From Aphelocoma coerulescens (Eukaryota > Chordata > Aves > Passeriformes > Corvidae): a DNA stretch of 64,000 bases. Below are positions 9,174 to 21,288 of the stretch, piece after piece; the stretch's first letter is position 1, and the number at the start of each line of letters is the position of its first letter. Made by a program: the position numbers and the translations under genes. The notes under the pieces are model-generated. The model was not told the DNA's origin, ran no database searches, and worked only from the letters and a program-made list of their open reading frames with translations. The stretch lies in the NCBI RefSeq assembly GCF_041296385.1, contig NW_027183513.1, forward strand, positions 186,001 to 250,000. The letters run 5' to 3'.

Positions 9174-9191
9174 ACTCACGTTTGGGCGCCA
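9174..9191 (-). other. Primer binding site (tRNA-Lys-like)
   Basis: The viral strand reads TGGCGCCCAAACGTGAGT, starting 3 nt (AAC) after the 5' LTR. The TGGCGCCC start and following AACGTG fit a tRNA-Lys(1,2)-type site with one extra A; the match decays at the 3' end. Equivalents: 17550-17567, 28194-28211, 36570-36587, 44945-44962, 53321-53338, 61697-61714. Confidence 0.75.
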
Positions 9192-9194
9192 GTT

Positions 9195-10026
9195 TGTCGA
9201 AATTGATGGCGATGATGGTGATGAGGGTGTGGGTTCGGTCGGGCCCGGCTGGAGATGGACGGCGACGAGAGATCTCTATAAGCAGGTCTTTGGAGCATGC
9301 AGTTTATTGCAGAGGGCGTGGGTACAGGGGCACTGCTTAGAGCTGCCAGCTGCAGCTCCAAGCAGGCCCAAGGTGTAAGAGAGGGAGAGAGAGTGAGCGA
9401 GAGAGCTAGAGCAAGAGGCTGAGAGCTAAGAGTGTAAAGAGCAAGAGAGACAAACTAAGAGGAGAGCTGAATTAAGAGGAAGAAGAAGAGCAAGAGAGTT
9501 ACTAAGAGAGCTACTAAGAGGAGAAGAGCATTACTAAGAGAGCTACTAAGAGAGTTACTAAGAGCGTTACTAAGAGGAGAAGAGCATTACTAAGAGGAGA
9601 GGAGTTAAGAGAGCGAGGAGCTTGTTACAATACAATAAATCATCTTCTGTAGTGAATATTCTAATTCTCAGTAGCCAATCTAATACAAGGTACAAATCCT
9701 ATAGCATTTACATACAGCCTATAAGAGTTCTTACATTACCATAGAGTGTTACATTTTAACTTCTAAAAACTACTCTTTGGACCCCTTCTGCTGAGCTAGT
9801 AGGGTCTGCTCTGACCCTTGGACCTGTCTGCAAGCAGAGGGTATTGTTCAATCAAGAGGGGATTACCTTCAGCCGGCTATACCATTGTTTTCCAGTTGTT
9901 CAGTAACTAAGACTCTATATCTCAAAGATGGCCTTCATTTCGATGTCGCTCACAGTTTTCATATTCCCAGAATCTTTTGTTAGGCAATCATATTTATAAG
10001 GCTTTCCTGTTTCATCTTCCCCAACA
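9195..10026 (-). repeat. 5' LTR of provirus copy 1
   Basis: 832 bp; I found no difference from the 3' LTR at 3924-4755. It carries a duplicate of the C-terminal env codons (9915-10026) that has no upstream env here. Confidence 0.95.
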
Positions 10027-11789
10027 ACAAAGGCTCTCCTGGGAGCCACGGGTCACAAAGCACCGTGGGCTCTGTGCAGCCCCGCTGTGTCACAATGGCC
10101 GCTGGCTTCCACGAGCCCCCGCAGTGTCCCAGTGGGCCCCGTGGCTTTAGGAGTGGGTGGCTGGGAGTTGGTGCCAGCGGCTGGGGGAGCAGCAGCAGGG
10201 ACTGTGTGTGGACAGTGCCATGGCCACTTGTGTGGCCACTGGTGTCTCTGTGCCAGGCACAGCCGTGGTGTGTAACACCGGCTCTGGGTCCTTTGGCTGT
10301 GCAGGTGGCAGTCACGGCCTGGAGCAGGGCTGCTCCCGGGGGACAGCCTGGGGCAGGAGGCTGCTGGAGATTCATTCCCCACACTCCTTGTCATGAGGTG
10401 CTCAGAGTGATTGGAAAGGCTGTTGGCAGCAGGCAGTTCTCTGGGTTCAAGCTGTGGAGCTGTCAGCGGGAATGCAAAGGCCAAGCTGGTGAGCCTTTTG
10501 TCCTGGTGCCTTTAGTGTGTGAGCAGTCCCTGGTGCCGTTGTCTTTGGATCCTGAGTGTGGGAGAGGCAAGGCTTAGGATGGTGCGTAGAGCTGAGAAGG
10601 AAAGTGCCGAGAGCAGCGTGTGTGCTGCTGCTTTGAGGGGTGCAGTTGAAGTTGTAGGCAGCAAGAGCTTTCTCAGCTGGCCCTTTTGTGAGCTCTGCTT
10701 TTGCCAGATGACTTCCATCTTACCCTCTTACCATCTTAGCCTCTCATTTTTGCATATCCCAAACCCCCTTCCAAACATCCAGCAGCTGCTTGTAAAGAAG
10801 AAGTCCTAGAACAAAAAGCCAGTGCTGCCTTTCATAGCCCCTTTGCTGTCTATGAAGTAGAGGAAAGAAGCTAGTGAGACGCACTTTCTTTCTCAACTCC
10901 ATAGAGCGCATCCTTCTCTCAAGGTGGCAGAGTCCTTGGCGGAAGTGAAGCATCTGCAGCTGCAGTTCAGACTGAGAGATGTGCCAGGACAGGAAACATT
11001 TGCTGACCTTCCCTGTTCCCTGTGCAACATGATTCTCGCATCCCAGTCACTTTCACACACCTTCGGTATCCCTGAGTCCAAGCAGCTAAAGCTCACAGAG
11101 ACAGAAGTGTCAGGAAGGAAAACGTTCCAAAAGCACCCCCTTCTCTTATCAGCATATAAATTGTGCACAACAGGCTGCGGCACCGAACCTTCCTTCTCAG
11201 ATAGACATGCCATCACACTTTTCACTCTTGCAGCTCGGTTGAAAAGCTCCAGCAGCTGCTCCCGCAATAGCAAAAGGTTCTAGAAGTGAAAGCCAGTTTG
11301 GGGCTGCACCTTCTCCTTGCCGCATGTAAGCCACACCAAACTCCCTGATGCACTCTGTCCTCCCCTTCTCAAAGGAGTAGACGGTGGCATCAGGACACAC
11401 CTGTGTCCCAGCAGCTGGGTGCCCAGCCGGGAGCAGGAGCAGGGCTGGGGCTGCTCCCAAAGTTGCCCCGCCCCAATGCCAGAGCCGGACATATGCTGAG
11501 GGGGGGCTGGATCAGGCTTTATTGTCCAGCTGCATGCCAGGAGTGAGCACAAAATCTACCTGCATTCTCTGCAGCATGCCATCCTGGAGCAGAGCCATTG
11601 CCAAAGGAAGCCGTGAGCCCGTGCCAAGCCAGTGCCGGAGTGGGATCCTAGCAGCACCTGTGGAAGCCGGGAGAGAGGAGCCCACCTGGAGCAGGTTCGT
11701 GCAGGATTAATCATCCCGTGGCTTCCCACCAGGGTCCTGTTGCTTCCAAAAGGCCCCACAGTGTCACTGTGGCCCCTCGGTTCCACCAG

Positions 11790-12276
11790 GTTCCATAGCG
11801 TCACTGTGGTGCCCAGGGTTCCGTCAGCTTCGCCAGCATCCCCACGGTCTGCAGAGCTCCCCGAGCTTCTGTGGTGTCACAGTGGAGGCAGGGTTGCATC
11901 AGGTTCCATAGCATCAGCACGGTCTCCAGGGCTCCCAGAGGTTCTGTGGTGTCACAGTGGAGGCAGGGTTGCATCAGGTTCCATAGCATCACCACAGTCT
12001 CCAGGGCTCCCTGAGCTTCTGTGGTGTCACAGTGGAGGCAGGGTTGCATCAGGTTCCATAGCATCAGCACGGTCTCCAGGGCTCCCAGAGGTTCTGTGGT
12101 GTCACAGAGGAGGCAGGGTTGCATCAGGTTCCATAGCATCACCACGGTCTCCAGGGCTCCAAGAGCTTCTGTGGTGTCACAGAGGAGGCAGGGTTGCATC
12201 AGGTTCAATAGCATCAGCACGGTCTCCAGGGCTCCCCTGAGCTTCTGTGGTGGTGTCACAGAGGAGCCAGGCTTCC
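11790..12276. repeat. 75-bp minisatellite in E2
   Basis: Same unit order as in S1, with no change noticed. Confidence 0.92.
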
Positions 12277-12299
12277 TTGTAGTTCCCCAGCATCACAAA

Positions 12300-13131
12300 T
12301 GTCGAAATTGATGGCGATGATGGTGATGAGGGTGTGGGTTCGGTCGGGCCCGGCTGGAGATGGACGGCGACGAGAGATCTCTATAAGCAGGTCTTTGGAG
12401 CATGCAGTTTATTGCAGAGGGCGTGGGTACAGGGGCACTGCTTAGAGCTGCCAGCTGCAGCTCCAAGCAGGCCCAAGGTGTAAGAGAGGGAGAGAGAGTG
12501 AGCGAGAGAGCTAGAGCAAGAGGCTGAGAGCTAAGAGTGTAAAGAGCAAGAGAGACAAACTAAGAGGAGAGCTGAATTAAGAGGAAGAAGAAGAGCAAGA
12601 GAGTTACTAAGAGAGCTACTAAGAGGAGAAGAGCATTACTAAGAGAGCTACTAAGAGAGTTACTAAGAGCGTTACTAAGAGGAGAAGAGCATTACTAAGA
12701 GGAGAGGAGTTAAGAGAGCGAGGAGCTTGTTACAATACAATAAATCATCTTCTGTAGTGAATATTCTAATTCTCAGTAGCCAATCTAATACAAGGTACAA
12801 ATCCTATAGCATTTACATACAGCCTATAAGAGTTCTTACATTACCATAGAGTGTTACATTTTAACTTCTAAAAACTACTCTTTGGACCCCTTCTGCTGAG
12901 CTAGTAGGGTCTGCTCTGACCCTTGGACCTGTCTGCAAGCAGAGGGTATTGTTCAATCAAGAGGGGATTACCTTCAGCCGGCTATACCATTGTTTTCCAG
13001 TTGTTCAGTAACTAAGACTCTATATCTCAAAGATGGCCTTCATTTCGATGTCGCTCACAGTTTTCATATTCCCAGAATCTTTTGTTAGGCAATCATATTT
13101 ATAAGGCTTTCCTGTTTCATCTTCCCCAACA
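12300..13131 (-). repeat. 3' LTR of provirus copy 2
   Basis: 832 bp, with G at 12352 (gggcccggc), as in copies 1, 3 and 4. Confidence 0.95.
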
Positions 13132-14378
13132 TCTCCCCCGTTCTGATGAACAACTAAGATATTAGATACAGTCCTACTCGTTATTTTTTGCACACACTGA
13201 AGCATACAAGGTACTGCTACTAAAACTATAATTATTACTACTAGAATAATCAAGCCTATTTTACAGAGTTCCCTTAGCCAAGGTGCAAAGCTCCAATCAT
13301 CAAACAAACTGTCCAGCCAAGACGGGTCATCTGTTCTAATTTGGTTAGCTAGATCCTTTAGGTTTTGTAGCTGTTTGTGAATGGAAACAGAATGATCGGA
13401 TAAGTTCATACAGCATAATCCTTCAAAATCTTCACAGCCGTGCCCATGTGCTAATAAAAGATAATCAACGGCAGCTCTGTTTTGTAAAGTGGCATGTCTG
13501 ACTGCCTCTTCATCGGTTAACAGATCACTGATCATAGTAGAGGTGGCATTTACCTCCTTGCTGAGCCAACATCCCAACTTGTTTAACTGTTTTAAAGCAA
13601 TTGAGGAGCTTAACTGAGGTAGAAAAATGCTTGCAACAATTGATTTTCCAGAGTTCCAAGGGTGGAAGTCACTATCACAGTCACTATCGTACTGATGTCC
13701 CCAGGAAGATCTGATCTTTCTGCTTTTCTTTTTGATTACCTCTTTGACACTGGGAGCAATAATTGTAAGTTGTCCCAGAGCACAAGGGCCACCATCTATT
13801 TTTGAAGGTATACCTTGCCAGGCCCTGTCTCCACAGATGAGCCAAATTCCTCTGGGGAATCGAATAGGAAGTTTGCTAAAACGATCTGCATGAGGTTCGT
13901 CATATATAAGAAGCTTAACTTGACTACACCAAGAAGTTACATTGCTATAAGCTGGGTGATATGGGGTAACATTTAAATGGGGACCGTTTTCTCCTTGAAA
14001 GTGAAAGAAATAGCAGGTATCCATAGTTAACGAACCTAGGATTTCTAGCTCTTGAAGGTCAGATTTATCAATTTTAGAATTATCAATATAAGTTTGGTGT
14101 CTATGGCTGGGAGTTGGAGATACATGATGATCGTCATATGGCCAATACTTATCAAGAGTAATATTATCAAAACCTTCTGGAAGAGGTACTCCAACTAAAC
14201 AGGTTGAAAAAGGTTTGTCAGGGCTTGTGTCAGATAGACAGATGGTATCGGAGCCTGCGGATTTGGCTAAAGCAACCCAGACATTTGTCTTTGGTTGATT
14301 CACAGGTAAAGCTTCACTACAAAAACTAAAACAAAAGAATAAAAGCAACATGCACGCGCGCAAATGAGAAAACTCCAT
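13020..14378 (-). CDS. env: Envelope glycoprotein, copy 2 (intact)
   Basis: 452 codons from ATG 14378; encoded protein identical to the copy at 4644-6002, including signal peptide, CX6CC and membrane anchor. Confidence 0.93.
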   Translation of the reverse strand: MEFSHLRACMLLLFFCFSFCSEALPVNQPKTNVWVALAKSAGSDTICLSDTSPDKPFSTCLVGVPLPEGFDNITLDKYWPYDDHHVSPTPSHRHQTYIDNSKIDKSDLQELEILGSLTMDTCYFFHFQGENGPHLNVTPYHPAYSNVTSWCSQVKLLIYDEPHADRFSKLPIRFPRGIWLICGDRAWQGIPSKIDGGPCALGQLTIIAPSVKEVIKKKSRKIRSSWGHQYDSDCDSDFHPWNSGKSIVASIFLPQLSSSIALKQLNKLGCWLSKEVNATSTMISDLLTDEEAVRHATLQNRAAVDYLLLAHGHGCEDFEGLCCMNLSDHSVSIHKQLQNLKDLANQIRTDDPSWLDSLFDDWSFAPWLRELCKIGLIILVVIIIVLVAVPCMLQCVQKITSRTVSNILVVHQNGGDVGEDETGKPYKYDCLTKDSGNMKTVSDIEMKAIFEI

Positions 14379-14432
14379 TCTTTTCTTGAGCTGTTTTTGG
14401 CAGATCACTTTCTTCTGGTGATTCTGCGCAGT

Positions 14433-15584
14433 TCAGGTCTGGGTGCTTGCTTCCTGGCTTCCACTTGCAGAGTCACTGGCTGGTGTGGTGGCATCAGCAG
14501 GCTTTGATGCGAGGTATGGCTTCACGTTTTTTGCTGGAACCCACTTGATTCCTTCACCTGTGGAAACACATGCAAACCCCTTCCCCCACATTATAAGATT
14601 GTATGGTCCTTCTATTTTTCCTGAGTCTAGATTTTTAATCAAAACTGGGGGGCGCTCTTTCAGTTTTGCTTTTTTGTTGTTCAAAAAATGTCTATAAATG
14701 GGGGGATCAGGCTCTTCTGCAGAGCTATTCAAAAAATTGTAAACATACAAAGCCTTGTTCAACCTCCTTTGAGGTGTATCCTGGACTTCTCCCCCTCTCT
14801 GTTGATCTAAAATGCGTTTTAGGGTTTGATGTGTTCTTTTTAGGGTACTTTTTAGCAGTTGTTTAAGATACGGTGAGCAAATACCACTATCTCTTACAGC
14901 CCTTCTTAGTTCTTTAATTTCGTGAGTGGGGATGGGAACCCACGTTTTGGGACTGTCAGGCTGTTGGCTAGCTATCACAGGCTTAGCTAATAGACTTTCA
15001 TCTTTACAGCTTTGGAGTCTTATTTCATGCCAATCTGTTAATTGAGAATAATCTGAGCACTTTGGAGGATTTTTTGATTCAGAAAGTAGCGCTAACAAAC
15101 TCTCAGAACTCGTTTTCTCCTTATGGGTTGCAAGATCCCAGCCGCTCGCTGGCGGGACTCTGGGGCTCATTGCAAACAAATCTGGCTGCTTTTCAGGGTT
15201 TCCTGGTGTTAGATTTAAAGCATCAGCTCGGGCAGAGCGGCTCTCCGTCTTCCCTGCCACTGGAGCTGCACCACTGCCCTCCGTTCCCCCCCTGTTTGCG
15301 GCTTGTGAGGCGAGGCTGAGCTGCGCGGAGGGATGTTGCTGGGCGGCGGTAGCCGAGGGATACAGCTGTGCGGTGCCGGAGGGCCCCGGCGGGGGCGGCG
15401 ATGGCACTGCCGATCTCCGCGGTGGCGGGCGAGGAGGCGGGGGGGCCGCGAGCAACCGGCTCCGCGGCAGCGGGCGAGGGGGTGCGGGTGGCTCTATTGA
15501 AGGCGAGGTGAAAGCCGTGGGGGGCGGTGGCGGAGCTAGTTCCGTGAGCAGTGCTGTGGTTGGAGAAGTGTGAGCGTGCGTGGG
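14433..15584 (-). pseudogene. Capsid-integrase fusion remnant, copy 2
   Basis: Same capsid-to-integrase joint (near 14844) and closing TGA (14433-14435) as copy 1; residues identical over the readable part. Confidence 0.85.
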
Positions 15585-16950
15585 TTACGCCATCAGGTCA
15601 ACGTGGCGGACTGTGATGGCCGCTGTCTGTGTGTCGGGGAGAGCGGGAGGTGGCAGGGCTGTCCCGTCGGCAGGAGACGATCCCGGGGCTGCGGGAGGCG
15701 GGAGGGCCGGCGTGGAGGCGGCGGGAGTATGTTGCGGTGGGGCCATGGCGAACGGTGGGCCAGTCGGCGGCTGGACCGCGGCGTGCTGCCGCTGGGAGTT
15801 TGCAGGCTGGGCTGGTGTGGCTGCCGGCGCGGCGGTGCCAGGAGACGGGGCTGGAGCAGCGGCAGGCACGGGAGAGGCAGCAGCCATCTGTGTAGGCGCT
15901 GCAGCGCCGGCACCAGGTGGCTGGCGGGGCTGGGGCGCTCCGTGTCCCACGGACGCGGACGGGACGTTGACCACCACCGGCGCCGTGTCGGTGGCGGCGA
16001 GGGGGACCTGGGGGGCTGGAAGAAGGGTCGCCGCCTGGCTTTGCGGGGGGCCGGCTATGATGGTGGCTACAGCCATAACAGGCGCGGCTAGGGGAGCGGT
16101 AGGACCCGTAGGTGGCTGGGGAGCAGCCGCTGGCCCCGCGGGGCTATCGGCGGGGGGCGGGGCCGCGAAGGCGCTGGCGGACGGGGTGGGAGGAGCGAGG
16201 GACGGGGCCGCGAAGACGCTGGAGCCGAGGGCGGGGACCGCGGGAGCCGGGGCAGCAGGGAGGAACGGGATGGGGGGGGCGGGGATGGGGGGAGCGGTGG
16301 AGGGGGTCGTAGGGTCCGGTGGGACAGGGGTGACGGCTGCCAGGACAGCGGGGGCGGGGGGCGGGGCGGCACGAGTCAGTCGGACCGCGGCTACCGGAGC
16401 CGCGAGAGGCGGGACAGCAGGGACTAACGGGACCGTGGGGGTGGAGATGACGGGGGCGGTGGGGGGGGGCGGTGGAGTCCGGTGGGGCAGGGGTGACCGG
16501 TGCAGGGACCGCGGGGGGGTGGGGCGGGGCGGCACGAGACAGCTGGACCGCGGGTACCGGAGCCGTGAGGTCCGGCGGCGGGGCGGGGGCCGTGCCCGGT
16601 TGCAGGCTCGCGGCGGCAAGGGGCGGGCTCGCAGCAGGAGCGGGACCCGGCGAGGTGGCTGCTGCGGGCGGCGCCTTCACAGCAAACAGCTCCACGAGCG
16701 CTCTGCAAGCCGGGACCAGCTCCGCGGCAGCCCAATCCCGGCGGGAGATATTATTAAAGAGTTTAACCCGAACTGTGTCCCAGAAGTCTCTTGTAAAGAC
16801 GGCTGAACGGTCAGCATTTGGGAAATTAATCAGAGTCCATTCTAAGAGGTTTTTTAGCTCCTGTTTAGGTAATTGACTTGGACCGGAGCTTAGTAAGTAC
16901 TTAAGTTGTTTATAGAGATGTCTGTCATGGGCAGAGTGAGTTTGTCCCAT
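15585..16950 (-). pseudogene. gag: gag N-terminal region, copy 2 (frameshifted)
   Basis: ATG at 16950; nine-G run at 16461-16469 breaks the frame, giving 268 residues that end at 16144. Confidence 0.82.
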
Positions 16951-17570
16951 TATTGACCAGTATGATACTCACCTAGATGTCGCAGGGGGCAGGGTCCTTA
17001 ATCAGAAGTCCGTCGTGGGGGGCTGGCCAGGCTCTCCACACGGCGCTCAGGACGCTGCTGTCGGGTCCCTCCTCAGAGCTCCGGTTTCAGGCGTCGCTTG
17101 GCAACGGCTTTCCGTGCTCGGGACCTCGCAGGTGTCTCCACTCAGAGCTCCAGCGCGGGCGGTGCTGAGCAATACCCGCCTGTGCTCGGGCGCGCGGCTG
17201 GATCCCTCCTAAGAGCTCCGGTCTGCACTGCTTAGCAGCGTGTCCGTGCTCGAGGGGTACCACGGCAAACTTCCTCAAAGAGCTCCAGGTAACCGCTGCG
17301 CAGCAGTGGCCGTCTGTGCTCGAGGACTGCCAGGCAATTTCCTCCCTCCGAGAGCTCCAGGTAATTGCTACGAAGTAACGGCTCCCCGTGCTCGAGGGCT
17401 GCCTCAGCAGAGTTATAGAGCTCCGGCTTTTACGCTGCGCAGCAACGGTATGCCGTGCTCACGACACGTTCCAGGTGGCTATAACTGGTCTTTTAGTTAC
17501 CGTCCATGGCGAAGTCTCTCACAGGTGGAAGAAGCTGAATCAGGCCTTCACTCACGTTTGGGCGCCAGTT

Positions 17571-18402
17571 TGTCGAAATTGATGGCGATGATGGTGATGA
17601 GGGTGTGGGTTCGGTCGGGCCCGGCTGGAGATGGACGGCGACGAGAGATCTCTATAAGCAGGTCTTTGGAGCATGCAGTTTATTGCAGAGGGCGTGGGTA
17701 CAGGGGCACTGCTTAGAGCTGCCAGCTGCAGCTCCAAGCAGGCCCAAGGTGTAAGAGAGGGAGAGAGAGTGAGCGAGAGAGCTAGAGCAAGAGGCTGAGA
17801 GCTAAGAGTGTAAAGAGCAAGAGAGACAAACTAAGAGGAGAGCTGAATTAAGAGGAAGAAGAAGAGCAAGAGAGTTACTAAGAGAGCTACTAAGAGGAGA
17901 AGAGCATTACTAAGAGAGCTACTAAGAGAGTTACTAAGAGCGTTACTAAGAGGAGAAGAGCATTACTAAGAGGAGAGGAGTTAAGAGAGCGAGGAGCTTG
18001 TTACAATACAATAAATCATCTTCTGTAGTGAATATTCTAATTCTCAGTAGCCAATCTAATACAAGGTACAAATCCTATAGCATTTACATACAGCCTATAA
18101 GAGTTCTTACATTACCATAGAGTGTTACATTTTAACTTCTAAAAACTACTCTTTGGACCCCTTCTGCTGAGCTAGTAGGGTCTGCTCTGACCCTTGGACC
18201 TGTCTGCAAGCAGAGGGTATTGTTCAATCAAGAGGGGATTACCTTCAGCCGGCTATACCATTGTTTTCCAGTTGTTCAGTAACTAAGACTCTATATCTCA
18301 AAGATGGCCTTCATTTCGATGTCGCTCACAGTTTTCATATTCCCAGAATCTTTTGTTAGGCAATCATATTTATAAGGCTTTCCTGTTTCATCTTCCCCAA
18401 CA
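17571..18402 (-). repeat. 5' LTR of provirus copy 2
   Basis: 832 bp, matching its 3' partner. Confidence 0.95.
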
Positions 18403-19020
18403 ACAAAGGCTCTCCTGGGAGCCACGGGTCACAAAGCACCGTGGGCTCTGTGCAGCCCCGCTGTGTCACAATGGCCGCTGGCTTCCACGAGCCCCCGCAG
18501 TGTCCCAGTGGGCCCCGTGGCTTTAGGAGTGGGTGGCTGGGAGTTGGTGCCAGCGGCTGGGGGAGCAGCAGCAGGGACTGTGTGTGGACAGTGCCATGGC
18601 CACTTGTGTGGCCACTGGTGTCTCTGTGCCAGGCACAGCCGTGGTGTGTAACACCGGCTCTGGGTCCTTTGGCTGTGCAGGTGGCAGTCACGGCCTGGAG
18701 CAGGGCTGCTCCCGGGGGACAGCCTGGGGCAGGAGGCTGCTGGAGATTCATTCCCCACACTCCTTGTCATGAGGTGCTCAGAGTGATTGGAAAGGCTGTT
18801 GGCAGCAGGCAGTTCTCTGGGTTCAAGCTGTGGAGCTGTCAGCGGGAATGCAAAGGCCAAGCTGGTGAGCCTTTTGTCCTGGTGCCTTTAGTGTGTGAGC
18901 AGTCCCTGGTGCCGTTGTCTTTGGATCCTGAGTGTGGGAGAGGCAAGGCTTAGGATGGTGCGTAGAGCTGAGAAGGAAAGTGCCGAGAGCAGCGTGTGTG
19001 CTGCTGCTTTGAGGGGTGCA

Positions 19021-21288
19021 GTTGAAGTTGTAGGCAGCAAGAGCTTTCTCAGCTGGCCCTTTTGTGAGCTCTGCTTTTGCCAGATGACTTCCATCTTACC
19101 CTCTTACCATCTTAGCCTCTCATTTTTGCATATCCCAAACCCCCTTCCAAACATCCAGCAGCTGCTTGTAAAGAAGAAGTCCTAGAACAAAAAGCCAGTG
19201 CTGCCTTTCATAGCCCCTTTGCTGTCTATGAAGTAGAGGAAAGAAGCTAGTGAGACGCACTTTCTTTCTCAACTCCATAGAGCGCATCCTTCTCTCAAGG
19301 TGGCAGAGTCCTTGGCGGAAGTGAAGCATCTGCAGCTGCAGTTCAGACTGAGAGATGTGCCAGGACAGGAAACATTTGCTGACCTTCCCTGTTCCCTGTG
19401 CAACATGATTCTCGCATCCCAGTCACTTTCACACACCTTCGGTATCCCTGAGTCCAAGCAGCTAAAGCTCACAGAGACAGAAGTGTCAGGAAGGAAAACG
19501 TTGCAAAAGCACCCCCTTCTCTTATCAGCATATAAATTGTGCACAACAGGCTGCGGCACCGAACCTTCCTTCTCAGATAGACATGCCATCACACTTTTCA
19601 CTCTTGCAGCTCGGTTGAAAAGCTCCAGCAGCTGCTCCCGCAATAGCAAAAGGTTCTAGAAGTGAAAGCCAGTTTGGGGCTGCACCTTCTCCTTGCCGCA
19701 TGTAAGCCACACCAAACTCCCTGATGCACTCTGTCCTCCCCTTCTCAAAGGAGTAGACGGTGGCATCAGGACACACCTGTGTCCCAGCAGCTGGGTGCCC
19801 AGCCGGGAGCAGGAGCAGGGCTGGGGCTGCTCCCAAAGTTGCCCCGCCCCAATGCCAGAGCCGGACATATGCTGAGGGGGGGCTGGATCAGGCTTTATTG
19901 TCCAGCTGCATGCCAGGAGTGAGCACAAAATCTACCTGCATTCTCTGCAGCATGCCATCCTGGAGCAGAGCCATTGCCAAAGGAAGCCGTGAGCCCGTGC
20001 CAAGCCAGTGCCGGAGTGGGATCCTAGCAGCACCTGTGGAAGCCGGGAGAGAGGAGCCCACCTGGAGCAGGTTCGTGCAGGATTAATCATCCCGTGGCTT
20101 CCCACCAGGGTCCTGTTGCTTCCAAAAGGCCCCACAGTGTCACTGTGGCCCCTCGGTTCCACCAGGTTCCATAGCGTCACTGTGGTGCCCAGGGTTCCGT
20201 CAGCTTCGCCAGCATCCCCACGGTCTGCAGAGCTCCCCGAGCTTCTGTGGTGTCACAGTGGAGGCAGGGTTGCATCAGGTTCCATAGCATCAGCACGGTC
20301 TCCAGGGCTCCCAGAGGTTCTGTGGTGTCACAGTGGAGGCAGGGTTGCATCAGGTTCCATAGCATCACCACAGTCTCCAGGGCTCCCTGAGCTTCTGTGG
20401 TGTCACAGTGGAGGCAGGGTTGCATCAGGTTCCATAGCATCAGCACGGTCTCCAGGGCTCCCAGAGGTTCTGTGGTGTCACAGAGGAGGCAGGGTTGCAT
20501 CAGGTTCCATAGCATCACCACGGTCTCCAGGGCTCCAAGAGCTTCTGTGGTGTCACAGAGGAGGCAGGGTTGCATCAGGTTCAATAGCATCAGCACGGTC
20601 TCCAGGGCTCCCCTGAGCTTCTGTGGTGGTGTCACAGAGGAGCCAGGCTTCCTTGTAGTTCCCCAGCATCACAAAGGCTCTCCTGGGAGCCACGGGTCAC
20701 AAAGCACCGTGGGCTCTGTGCAGCCCCGCTGTGTCACAATGGCCGCTGGCTTCCACGAGCCCCCGCAGTGTCCCAGTGGGCCCCGTGGCTTTAGGAGTGG
20801 GTGGCTGGGAGTTGGTGCCAGCGGCTGGGGGAGCAGCAGCAGGGACTGTGTGTGGACAGTGCCATGGCCACTTGTGTGGCCACTGGTGTCTCTGTGCCAG
20901 GCACAGCCGTGGTGTGTAACACCGGCTCTGGGTCCTTTGGCTGTGCAGGTGGCAGTCACGGCCTGGAGCAGGGCTGCTCCCGGGGGACAGCCTGGGGCAG
21001 GAGGCTGCTGGAGATTCATTCCCCACACTCCTTGTCATGAGGTGCTCAGAGTGATTGGAAAGGCTGTTGGCAGCAGGCAGTTCTCTGGGTTCAAGCTGTG
21101 GAGCTGTCAGCGGGAATGCAAAGGCCAAGCTGGTGAGCCTTTTGTCCTGGTGCCTTTAGTGTGTGAGCAGTCCCTGGTGCCGTTGTCTTTGGATCCTGAG
21201 TGTGGGAGAGGCAAGGCTTAGGATGGTGCGTAGAGCTGAGAAGGAAAGTGCCGAGAGCAGCGTGTGTGCTGCTGCTTTGAGGGGTGCA
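19021..21288. repeat. Satellite monomer S2 (empty)
   Basis: Second provirus-free 2268-bp monomer, matching S1 throughout as far as compared, with G at 19503. The uninterrupted site is near 20668-20681. As in S1, no gene is recognised in 19021-20165 or 20653-21288. Confidence 0.95.
20166..20652. repeat. 75-bp minisatellite in S2
   Basis: Same array of alternating units as in S1. Confidence 0.92.

Larger units (their letters stand above)
3924..10026 (-). mobile_element. Endogenous retrovirus, copy 1 (internally deleted)
   Basis: A 6103-bp provirus read on the minus strand, bounded by TG...CA, with two 832-bp LTRs that appear identical and a 5-bp target duplication. Viral order: 5' LTR 9195-10026, primer binding site 9174-9191, repeated leader, splice donor 8591-8599, gag from 8574, a capsid-integrase remnant 6057-7208, env 4644-6002, polypurine tract 4756-4767, 3' LTR 3924-4755. 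No protease, reverse transcriptase, RNase H or integrase core is present, so it is non-autonomous. The matrix and integrase remnants look class II (beta/alpha-like, called ERVK in birds) and Env looks avian alpharetrovirus-like. The class rests on motif recognition, not a database search. LTR identity indicates a young insertion or later conversion between the LTRs. Confidence 0.96.
2269..10644. repeat. Satellite monomer E1 (with provirus)
   Basis: The monomer continues unchanged to 3923, is interrupted by the provirus at 3924-10026, and resumes at 10027 after repeating ACAAA. Length 8376 = 2268 + 6103 + 5. Variant G at 2751. Confidence 0.95.
12300..18402 (-). mobile_element. Endogenous retrovirus, copy 2
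   Basis: 6103 bp, same site, target duplication (12295-12299 and 18403-18407) and internal deletion as copy 1. Confidence 0.96.
10645..19020. repeat. Satellite monomer E2 (with provirus)
   Basis: 8376 bp. Differs from E1 at 11127 (C instead of G), the variant also found in E4-E7 and the partial last monomer. Confidence 0.95.

Noticed and set aside
9980..10384. Minus-strand frame running from satellite into the 5' LTR
   Set aside because: A chance chimera at the insertion border; it uses the LTR copy of env sequence in a different frame.
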